Shown one piece after another: positions 23,001 through 33,069 of a stretch of DNA of 64,000 nt (positions are counted from its first letter, which is position 1; each line of letters starts with the position of its first letter). Location: contig NC_133326.1 in assembly GCF_042186555.1 (NCBI RefSeq), forward strand, positions 591,325,790-591,389,789. Direction: 5' to 3'. A program made the position numbers and the translations under genes. This DNA comes from Aquarana catesbeiana (lineage: Eukaryota > Chordata > Amphibia > Anura > Ranidae). A model generated the notes under the pieces. The model saw nothing but the letters and a program-made list of their open reading frames with translations, was not told the origin of the DNA and searched no databases.

Positions 23001-26000
23001 ATCAGCAGAGTCCTCCTTACATCTGTGTCCCCATCAGCAGAGTCCTTCTTCCATCTGTGTCCCCATCAGCAGAGCTCCTCCTTACATCTGTGTCCCCATC
23101 AGTGGAGCCCCTCCTTACATCTGTGTCCCCATCAGCAGAGTCCTTCTTACATCTGTGTCCCCATCAGCGGAGCCTCTCCTACCATCTGTGTCCCCATCAG
23201 TAGAGTGCTTCTTACATTTGTGTCCCCATCAGCAGAGTCCTCTTTACATCTGTATCCCCATCAGCGAAGCCCCTCCTTACATCTATGTCCCCATCAGTGG
23301 AGCCCCTCCTTACATCTGTGTCCCCATCAGCAGAGTCCTCCTTACATCTGTGTCCCCATCAGCTGAGTCCTCTTTACATCTGTGTCCCCATCAGCAGAGC
23401 CCCTCCTCACATCTATGTCCCCATCAGCAGAACCCCTCTTTACATCTGTGTCCCCATTAGCAGAGTCCCCCTTATATATGTGTCCCCATCAGTGGAGCCC
23501 CTCTTTACATTTGTGTCCTCATCAGCAGAGTCCTCCTTACATCTGTGTCCCCATCAGCAAAACCCCTCCTTACATCTATGTCCCCATTAGTGGAGCCCCT
23601 CCTTACATCTGTGTCCCCATCAGCAGAGTCCTCCTTACATCTGTCTCCCCATCAGTGGAGCCCCTCCTTACATCTGTGTCCCTATCAGCGGAGTCCTCCC
23701 TATATCTGTTTTCCCATCTGCGAAGCCCCTCTTTACATCTGTGTCTCCATCAGCAGAGTCCACCTTACATCTGTGTCCCAATCAACGAAGCCCCTCCTTA
23801 CATCTGTGTCCCCATCAGCAGAGCCCCTCCTTACATCTGTGTTCCCATCAGCAGAGTCCCGCCTTATATCTGCGTCCCCATCAGCAGAGTCCTCCTTACA
23901 TCTGTGTCCCCATCAGCGGAGCCCCTCCTTACATCTGTGTCCCCATCAGCAGAGTCCTTCTTACATCTGTGTCCCCATCAGCAGAGCTCCTCCTTACATC
24001 TGTGTCCCCATCAGCAGAGTCCTCCTTACATCTGTCTCCCCATCAGCGAAGCCACTCCTTACATCTGTGTCCCCATCAACTGAGTCCTCCTTACATCTGT
24101 GTCCCCATCAGCGGAGCCCCTTCTTACATCTATGTCCCCATCAGCGGAGCCCTCCCTACATCTGTGTCCCCATCAGCAGAGTCCTCCTTACATCTGTGTC
24201 CCATCAGCAGAGTCCTCTTTACATCTGTCTCCCCATCAGCGAAGCCCCTCCTTACATCTGTGTCCCCATCAGCGGAGTCCTCCTTACATCTGTGTCCCCA
24301 TCAGCAGAGTCCTCCTTATATCTGTGTCCCTATCAGCGGAGTCCTCCCTATATCTGTTTCTCCATCAGCAAAGCCCCTCCTTACATCTGTGTCCCCATCA
24401 GCAGAGTCCACCTTACATCTGTGTCCCCATCAGCGAAGCCCCTGCTTACATCTGTGTCCCCATCAGCGGAGCCCCTCCTCACATCTATGTCCCCATCAGC
24501 AGAGCCCCTCTTTACATCTGTGTCCCCATTAGCAGAGTCCCCCTTATATATGTGTCCCCATCAGCGGAGCCCCTCCTTACATTTGTGTCCCCATCAGCAG
24601 AGTCCTCCTTACATCTGTATCCCCATCAGCGAAGCCCCTCCTTAAATCTATGTCCCCATCAGCGGAGCCCCTCCTTACATCTGTGTCCCCATCAGCAGAG
24701 TCCTCCTTACATCTGTGTCCCCATCAGCAGAGCCCCTCCTCACATCTATGTCCCCATCAGCAGAACCCCTCTTTACATCTGTTTCCCCATTAGCAGAGTC
24801 CCCCTTATATATGTGTCCCCATCAGTGGAGCCCCTCTTTACATTTGTGTCCTCATCAGCAGAGTCCTCCTTACATCTGTGTCCCCATCAGCAAAACCCCT
24901 CCTTACATCTATGTCCCCATTAGTGGAACCCCTCCTTACATCTGTGTCTCCATCAGCAGAGTCCTCCTTACATCTGTCTCCCCATCAGTGGAGCCCCTCC
25001 TTACATCTGTGTCCCTATCAGTGGAGTCCTCCCTATATCTGTTTTCCCATCTGCGAAGCCCCTCTTTACATCTGTGTCCCCATCAGCAGAGTCCACCTTA
25101 CATCTGTGTCCCCATAAACGAAGCCCCTCCTTACATCTGTGTCCCCATCGGCGGAGCCCCTCCTTACATCTGTGTTCCCATCAGCAGAGTCCCTCCTTAT
25201 ATCTGCATCCCCATCAGCAGAGTCCTCCTTACATCTGTGTCCCCATCAGCGGAGCCCCTCCTTACATATGTGTCCCCATCAGCAGAGTCCTCCTTACATC
25301 TGTGTCCCCATCAGCAGAGTCCTTCTTACATCTGTGTCCCCATCAGCAGAGCCCCTCCTTACATCTGTGTCCCCATCAGCAGAGTCCTCCTTACATCTGT
25401 CTCCCCATCAGCGAAGCCACTCCTTACATCTGTGTCCCCATCAACTGAGTCCTCCTTACATCTGTGTCCCCATCAGCGGAGCCCCTCCTTACATCTATGT
25501 CCCCATCAGCGGAGCCCTCCCTACATCTGTGTCCCCATCAGCGGAGTCCTCCTTACATCTGTGTCCCATCAGCAAAGCCCCTTCTTACACCTGTGTCCCC
25601 ATCAGCAGAGCCCCTCCTTACATCTGTGTCCCCATCAGTGGAGCCCCTCCTACCATCTGTGTCCCCATCAGCAGAGTGCTTCTTACATTTGTGTCCCCAT
25701 CAGCAGAGTCCTCCTTACATCTGTATCCCCATCAGTGAAGCCCCTCCTTACATCTATGTCCCCATCAGCGGAGCCCCTCCTTACATCTGTGTTCCCATCA
25801 GTAGAGTCCTCCTTACATCTGTGTCCCCATCAGCTGAGTCCTCTTTACATCTGTGTTCCCATCAGCAGAGCCCCTCCTCACATCTATGTCCCCATCAGCA
25901 GAACCCCTCTTTAGATCTGTGTCCCCATTAGCAGAGTCCCCCTTATATATGTGTCCCCATCAGTGGAGCCCCTCTTTACATTTGTGTCCTCATCAGCAGA

Positions 26001-27400
26001 ATCCTCCTTACATCTGTGTCCCCATCAGCAAAACCCCTCCTTACATCTATATCCCCATTAGTGGAGCCCCTCCTTACATCTGTGTCCCCATCAGCAGAGT
26101 CCTCCTTACATCTGTCTCCCCATCAGTGGAGCCCCTCCTTACATCTGTATCCCTATCAGCGGAGTCCTCCCTATATCTGTTTTCCCATCTGCGAAGCCCC
26201 TCTTTATATCTGTGTCCCCATCAGCAGAGTCCTCCTTACATCTGTGTCCCATCAGCAGAGTCCTCTTTACATCTGTCTCCCCATCAGCGAAGCCCCTCCT
26301 TACATCTGTGTCCCCATCAGCGGAGTCCTCCTTACATCTGTGTCCCCATCAGCAGAGTCCTCCTTACATCTGTGTCCCTATCAGCGGAGTCCTCCCTATA
26401 TCTGTTTCTCCATCAGCAAAGCCCCTCCTTACATCTGTGTCCCCATCAGCAGAGTCCACCTTACATCTGTGTCCCCATCAGCGAAGCCCCTGCTTACATC
26501 TGTGTCCCCATCAGCGGAGCCCCTCCTCACATCTATGTCCCCATCAGCAGAGCCCCTCTTTACATCTGTGTCCCCATTAGCAGAGTCCCCCTTATATATG
26601 TGTCCCCATCAGCGGAGCCCCTGCTTACATTTGTGTCCTCATCAGCAGAGTCCTCCTTACATCTGTGTCCCCATCAGCAGAGTCCTCCTTACATCTGTGT
26701 CCCCATCAGCTGAGTCCTCTTTACATCTGTGTCCCCATCAGCGGAGCCCCTCCTCACAACTATGTCCCCATCAGTAGAACCCCTCTTTACATCTGTGTCC
26801 CCATTAGCAGAGTCCCCTTTATATATGTGTCCCCATCAGTGGAGCCCCTCCTTACATTTGTGTCTTCATCAGCAGAGTCTTCCTTACATCTGTGTCCCCA
26901 TCAGCAAAACCCCTCCTTACATCTATGTCCCCATTAGTGGAGCCCCTCCTTACATCTGTGTCCCCATCAGCAGAGTCCTCCTTACATCTGTCTCCCCATC
27001 AGTGGAGCCCCTCCTTACATCTGTGTCCCTATCAGCGGAGTCCTCCTATATCTGTTTTCCCATCTGCGAAGCCCCTCTTTACATCTGTGTCCCCATCAGC
27101 AGATTCCACCTTACATCTGTGTCCCCATCAGCGAAGCCCCTCCTTACATCTGTGTCCCCATCAGCGGAGCCCCTCCTTACATCTGTGTTCCCGTCAGCAG
27201 AGTCCCTCCTTATATCTGCGTCCCCATCAGCAGAGTCCTCCTTACATCTGTGTCCCCATCAGCGGAGCCCCTCCTTACATCTGTGTCCCCATCAGCAGAG
27301 TCCTCCTTACATCTGTGTCCCCATCAGCAGAGTCCTTCTTACATCTGTGTCCCCATCAGCAGAGCCCCTCCTTACATCTGTGTCCCCATCAGCGAAGCCA
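20058..27400. repeat. Giant 32/33-bp minisatellite, block 2
   Basis: The same unit as block 1 resumes about 33 bp after the foldback element. A marker variant, TATATCTGTTTTCCCATCTG or its one-base variant, recurs near 21887, 22760, 23702, 25034, 26172 and 27049. Higher-order periods are therefore irregular, about 0.87-1.33 kb. The longest forward frame is 502 codons (21952-23460), again purely from the repeat. Blocks 1 and 2 together amount to about 400 units, estimated as length divided by 32.5. The array stops abruptly at 27400 against a piggyBac-type element. Confidence 0.95.
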
Positions 27401-27952
27401 GTGCTCTAAAAGTGCACTGATTACTGTGTAAATGACACTGGCAGGGAAGGGGTTAAACACTAGGGGGCGATGAAAGGGTTAAGTGTGTCCTAGGGAGTGA
27501 GTATAACTGTGGGGGGATGGGCTTCCACTCACATGACAGCGAATACTGCTCCGGATGATAGGGAGCAGTGATCTCTGTCATGTCACAAGTCAGAATGAGG
27601 AAATGCTTTGTTTACATAGGGCACTTCCCCATTCTGCAGCTCCGAGACACAATTGCCAGGACACCGGCGGACATCAAGTCCGCGGGTCCCACGGGCATGG
27701 TCACACTGATAGGGATGATAGGGAGCAGTGATCTCTGTCATGTCACAAGTCAGAATGAGGAAATGCTTTGTTTACATAGGGCACTTCCCCATTCTGCAGC
27801 TCCGAGACACAATTGCCAGGACACCAGCGGACATCGAGTCCGCGTGCACCCGCTAGCCCTGCCGATTAAAGGGGATGTACAGGTATGCCCATTTTCCCAC
27901 TGCTGCCATTGTGCTGATGTATATCGGCGCGCAGTGGTCGGCAAGTGGTTAA
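27401..27952 (-). mobile_element. piggyBac-type non-autonomous element, truncated
   Basis: The right end CAAGTGGTTAA places a TTAA at 27949-27952. The interior includes GCACTGATTACTGTGTAAAT and GGCAGGGAAGGGGTTAA, the complement of the 5' region of the family seen at 9550-9640. The other end is lost at the satellite junction. An internal duplication of about 130 bp is present (27554-27683 and 27714-27845). Confidence 0.65.
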
Positions 27953-28459
27953 CGTAAACTTTGATATGAGAGACATGGGTGCCTGTCATTGTTAAAATGG
28001 ACCTTTCAGTATCTTCACAAGCCTGCAAGAATACATTTCTGACATCCCAGATAGCAAGGTTAACTTGCCACAAATTTGTGGCCGTGTTAAATTGTAAGTC
28101 TGTTAAATTCCTGCACATTTTCACTGGGAAGTTGTAAACTTGCAGAGCACTTGAAGCACAAGTTCTAGTTGATACTTTTCCAATTTGTAGCAAATTTGCG
28201 TGGCAAGCATCTAGCAAGAGCAAAGTTGCAGTGGTGAGTCTACAGCAAGAGCTCTACAAGTCTACAGCATGAAAATTTAGCCACAGTGACCCCTGTGGTG
28301 GGATGACTATTGCACAACAGAACTGAACCAGAACTTTCAGCAGATGTGCCAAGAAAGTTGATCTGGAGTCATGCAATGCAGACTTGCTGCAATTGTGCAA
28401 CAAACCTGCTCCCCATTCACACCTGGGACCTTGTAACACTAACAAGTCACATAACATCG
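27953..28459. other. Unassigned sequence
   Basis: No gene was found. Short repeated words (TCTACAGCA, CTACAAG) occur near 28240-28270. It may be an old repeat. Confidence 0.35.
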
Positions 28460-28720
28460 CAGAGGGAAATTGACTAATTGGGCCCAATCTGGACCTTTTC
28501 ACTTAGGGGTGTACTCGCTTTTGTTGCCAGCGGTTTAGACATTATTGGCTGTGTGTTGAGTTATTTTGAGGGGACAGCAAATTTACACTGTTATACAAGC
28601 TGTACACTCCCTACTTTACATTATAGCAAAGTGACATTTCTTCAGTGCTGTCACATGAAAAGATATAATAAAACATTTACAAAAATATGAGGGGTGTATT
28701 CGCTTTTGTGAGATACTGTA
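28460..28720 (+). mobile_element. Tc1/mariner-type element, 3' terminal fragment
   Basis: It ends GGGGTGTATTCGCTTTTGTG followed by AGATACTGTA, the terminal repeat of a Tc1-like family whose ends read TACAGTATCTCACAAAAG. A near-match of the same end word lies internally at 28505-28522 (GGGGTGTACTCGCTTTTG), which is also a feature of these ends. There is no transposase coding. Confidence 0.65.
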
Positions 28721-28799
28721 TATGTAAGAAGGCCAGTATGGTGGCCTGAATTTATGGGAGGAGCAGCAGAAAAAGTCATAACTAGGCCGAGTAAATGTT

Positions 28800-30303
28800 C
28801 TATGCCTGGGGCTCTACTTCACCTCACACCCCACTCCCTCTCTGGCCACCCTCCTTATCCAAGGATTTACAGCAGGGTTTCCTACCGGCCTCATCTCTCT
28901 GCCTCACTCAACTTATGAATGCAGGAACCTCCGCTCAGTGGCCACCGACGAGCAGGCCATACACCAGCTGTTACAGGCTGAACTGGAGTGAGGCTTCATC
29001 ATATACCCCTTCACTCAGCCCCCTTTCAACACCTGGAGAGTTAGCCCTATTGGGCTTGTCAAGGGCAAGTTCTTGAATAAAGTCTGTTTGGTGTACAACC
29101 TGTCTGAGCCTCATTCTTCCCATATTCCCAGCCTGAATTCCCTAATTCCCTTGGATGAGTTCTCCCTGAAGTATGCTTCCATAGACATGGCAATTCAGAC
29201 CATTATCAAAGCAGGCACAGGTGCCTGGCTCTCCAAGGCTGACATTTCGGATGCTTTTAAGCTTCTGCCTATCCACCCGTCCCTCTGGTGCTGGCATGGC
29301 ATTAAGTGGAATGAGGTGTACTATTTTGCTACCAAACTGACCTTTGGCTCTAAGAATAGCCCCTAGCTCTTTGACACTTTTGCACAGTCCCTCACCTGGA
29401 TACTGTTGCATCAAGCTCAGTGTCAATAAGTCATCCATTACCTGGACAACTTCTTGTTAATTGAACAGCCCGATGTGCCCCCAGGAGACCTTGATAAATT
29501 GAGAGTCATCTTTGGGAATCTCAATGTCCTCATTGCGGAACACAAGGTAGACGGACGAGCACACTCCTTCACTTTCCTCGGAGTCAACCTAGACACTTGC
29601 TTCATGCAGGCCAGCCTCCCCCTCGAAAAACTGACCCGCATCAGGTCAGTCCTCCAAGACTTCACCCATACAAGGGGATGTACTAAGAAGCAGCTTCAAT
29701 CTCTCTTGGGAATGCTCAATTTCGCAATGCGGATCATTCCACAGGGTTGATTTTTTGTGTCACGCCTCCTGACCTTCCTCTCCCAGGCACTGAACCCTGA
29801 TCAGATCCTTAACTTGGACACCGCGGCAGTAGTGGACCTATCAATGTGGGAGGAGTTCCTTACTAAGTGGAACGGTATATCGATGTTTATACCATTAATA
29901 TCGCCCCTATCACCACAGGTAGTGACAAATGCCGCGGCCTCCACAGGCTTCGCTGCAATTTTTGGCCACCATTGGTTTGCAGGACCCTGGCCTCCAGAGA
30001 TACTCTTAATCCCCGGGTTTACCCAGACTTCCTCCCTGTTCAAGCTTTACCCGATCGTGGCAACCGCCCAGCTCTGGGGTCATATCTGGACAGGACAAAC
30101 CGTGGCCTTCACCACCGACAACCAGGCCACGGCCGATATTATTAATAAAGGCAGGTCCAAGTCCCTCTCGGTTATGTTCTTCCTATGCAGGCTGGTACAA
30201 CTATCTCTACAGCACCAGTTTAATGTCCACTGTACATTCATTCCGGGCAAATGTAACCTCACAGCAGATGCACTGTTCCGCTTTAATTACACTTTCGTTT
30301 TTT
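28800..30303 (+). pseudogene. DIRS-type reverse transcriptase / RNase H
   Basis: Motifs in order: RT fingers with SPIGLVKGKF, SLKYASIDMAIQTI, LSKADISDAFKLLPIHP (catalytic Asp), a palm box read as HYLDNFLLIEQ, and the thumb (FLGVNLDT, KKQLQSLLGMLNFAMRIIP). RNase H follows, with AASTGFAAIFG, VATAQLWG and FTTDNQATADIIN, ending near CNLTADALFRF. Stops occur near 28989, 29365, 29428 and 29748. The palm box has Asn where the second catalytic Asp of Y-L-D-D is expected. It would copy element RNA if functional, but this copy is dead. Confidence 0.8.
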
Positions 30304-30344
30304 AAGCAGATTCCCGGAGCCGATCCAGTGTCAGCCCTTATCCC

Positions 30345-32596
30345 TGCTTGGTCTCAGCTGACTCTGGACTAGAACAGCATCTGCACGGAGTGACCCAGCT
30401 CATCAGCCAGTCTCTGTCCCACAACACGCTCAAAGCTTACCATACAGATTGGAACGTATTCAACAAATTCCTAGCATCCTGCTCCGTGGAAACGACAACA
30501 GACGCCAAGCACATACTGGCTTTTATCTCATATTGCCATAATCAGTTGGCCCTATCCCATAACACTATCTGACTATACTTAGCCAGCATCCAACACTTTC
30601 TGGCTTTACGAGATCCCACAAAACCATCTTTATTCGTATTCCATGCGATCCGAGCCATCCTACGCGGCATCCAGAAATGAAAACCTATAATTAGTGCCAA
30701 ACGCCTGCCTATAACAAGTGCCATCTTCAGGGATATATCTACTATCCGTGCTAGTTCTCCATTTGGTCTTCTCCCCAGCCTGGTCATACAAGTGGCCATC
30801 TACCTAGCCTACTATGGGTTCTTGCGGCCTAGCGAGTTTACCTGCAGCAACCCCGCCGGCAAAGTTCTGTGTAGACGTCGTTCTGGTGAAACGAGTATTT
30901 AATAATAGAACCACTGTGTTACATCCTATATAGTCTCCCAAACTAGATGTAGAAAGTTGGAGAGTGTAGAAAGTGCATATTATAAATTAGCAGCAGATGC
31001 CTTGAACCTTGTGTATATACCGGCTTATCATATTACGCTTAGGGCACATCCACCTGGTGCTCCATCAAGACTGGTTATTGCAAAAATTGCATTTCAAAGT
31101 TGCTAAACAACACTAAAAGCACAGACCAGAGCTGCCAAGGGTTGCTACACAGTGGCAGATACTGTGACCGCACAATACCCCTGCAGGGGTGAGGCTATTC
31201 AGTGAGTGTATGCACATTAGGAGCACGATTAGGAAGCACTATCACCAAGCCAGCACTTGAATAAGAAGACCTTTTAAACAATATTGTCTTTTAAGAAGGA
31301 CTGTTTTTTTCTGAAGCACAAGTCACTTTGTTAGATAAGAAGACTTTCAAAAACAATATTGATTTTTCAGCAAGCACTATTTTTTTCTATTGAGCACAAG
31401 TCACATTGTTAATTAGCTTATTGTGTTGCTAAGTATATATCCTGAACACTAAGCACTTTTTTCAAACGCACTTTTATTAAGGTTTATTCATTTATATTAA
31501 TTTGATAGTATGTGACATTAAATTGAACAAATTTATCCACTATAACCCAATCACAAATTTGGGCGATAGCATACATTTAATCTTTTGGTTTATATTCACA
31601 GGGTGTAATACACATATAGGACGCTATTTTGTAATCAGCTATATTATTGATAATAAAGTATGCTGGAGCACTCCTTCTGGCTACTGAAACTACACTGCTA
31701 TGCAGCCGCCAGAAGCTGTAACACAATTCAGATACACTTTTAATATCCACTGTTAACTAGCTGCCAGAGGTTGTAACACACATTGTTTCTTTATCTATTC
31801 ACACACTTCTCCTTTTGATTTAGTTTAACCACTAATGGACACCATTAATTCATAGCACCACACTCTGCTAAATGTGTATATACACAAGGTTCAAGGCATC
31901 TGCTGCTAATTTATAATATACACTTTCTACACTCTCCAACTTTCTACATCTAGTTTGGGAGACTATATAGGATGTAACACAGTGGTTCTATTATTAAATA
32001 CTCATTTCACCAGAACAGCGCCATACCTATATTTGTTTTATATCCATTTCAGTACACTCCACTCAGGTGGAATTGTACCTGTAGAGGCAGCAGTTCTATA
32101 TTCTATCTGTACTTATACCCACTGCGCAAAATTCATTTTACATTCTTTTACTCTGTGTAAACGTCACCTAGCTCGCTACCAAGACCCTTTCATCCTCCAC
32201 CTTGTAGTATCTAAAACCCAGCAGTCAAACTGCCGGGTAGACATCCACCTCTATAGAACAAACAATGTCTGGTGCCCATTTACCACACTCGATCGTCTAT
32301 GGTCACTCCTACCCGAACAGTCAAACTCTAGTCCCCTACTACCTTTTCCGATCAAACCCTTGAGTGCTTAGCAGTTCGTCAAACATGTGAGGATTCTTCT
32401 TCGCAACCTACACCTCAACCCCAGCCAGTACTCCGGTCACTCTTTCCGTATTGGAGCAGCCTCGGCCGCATCATGCCATGGGGCCCCAGATCATGTCATT
32501 AAGAGACTAGGCAACTGGAAGTCTGCCTGCTTCGCCCGGTACATCCCCAATCCTCAGGTGGAGATGGCACAGGCATTCACCAAACTTGCTCAATGA
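30345..32596 (+). pseudogene. DIRS-type tyrosine recombinase, split by insertion
   Basis: The left part (30345-30879) encodes an N-terminal SAM-like region (SLSHNTLKAYHTDWNVFNKF) and the box-1 Arg in YLAYYGFLRPSEFTC. The right part (32152-32596) has a SKTQQ strand, the H-x-x-R box GHSFRIGAASAA, then RLGNWKSACFARYI with the nucleophilic Tyr. Stops occur near 30570 and 30678 and at 32369. A 1.27-kb insertion separates the parts within the catalytic domain. The family integrates circular DNA by recombination without target duplications. Confidence 0.8.
30880..32151. mobile_element. Insertion in the recombinase gene, with inner inverted repeats
   Basis: It is flanked by 14-bp near-identical direct repeats: TCTGTGTAGACGTC (30866-30879) and TCTGTGTAAACGTC (32152-32165). 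Within it, about 140-bp inverted repeats lie at 30880-31020 and 31876-32016 (shared GTTCTGGTGAAA, TAGAACCACTGTGTTACATC, AGCAGCAGATGCCTTGAACC). Removing it brings the two recombinase halves together at ...KVLCRR/HLARY. The class is unclear: TSDs of this length fit retroposition better than most DNA transposons, but terminal inverted repeats suggest a DNA element or a nested pair. Confidence 0.7.
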
Positions 32597-33069
32597 ATAA
32601 AACTAAAACTAATAAAAAACTACACCCCTACCTGAATGTTTTTGCCACCTTATTTTGGTATACTATCCATCAGACCAGGGCACACTTCAGGTCCATTTCA
32701 TGTTGTAAATCTTATGGTAAGTCTATGTTGTTCATATCCGTATCGGCCATAGGGCTTCAACCATAAGTAAGAAGGCCAGTATGGTGGCCTGAATTTATGG
32801 GAGGAGCCTGGGGGGTATTTAACCAGCCCGCTCGCCTGTGGTCTTTGTCGGTTTCCTGTGCGCGATACCCACCCTCCCATCCCCTTTTCAGGGCACTTCT
32901 CAAATTTATTTCTCTTCACAAAATATTAATTTCTAATCTTGGGTATGCCCCTTTATTTTGGTATACCGTCCATCAGACCAGGGCACACTTCAGGTCCATT
33001 TCATGTTGTAAGTCTTATGGTAAGTCTATGTTGTTCATATCCGTATCGGCCATGGGGATTCAACCATAA

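Larger units (their letters stand above)
28724..33069 (+). mobile_element. DIRS-order (tyrosine recombinase) retrotransposon with split direct repeats
   Basis: The arrangement is A1 (28724-28764), RT/RNase H, tyrosine recombinase, B1 (32650-32766), A2 (from 32767), B2 (32953-33069). A1 and A2 share GTAAGAAGGCCAGTATGGTG and onward for 41 bp. B1 and B2 are near-identical 117-bp direct repeats that include CATCAGACCAGGGCACACTT. This A1-ORF-B1-A2-B2 order is that of PAT/Ngaro-type elements. A1 is cut short (A2 is about 186 bp), so the 5' region including any gag is deleted. The coding region is degenerate. Confidence 0.8.

Noticed and set aside
12760..27400. CRISPR-like array because of regular short repeats
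   Set aside because: Units are contiguous without unique spacers, sit in a vertebrate-type transposon landscape, and have no cas genes.
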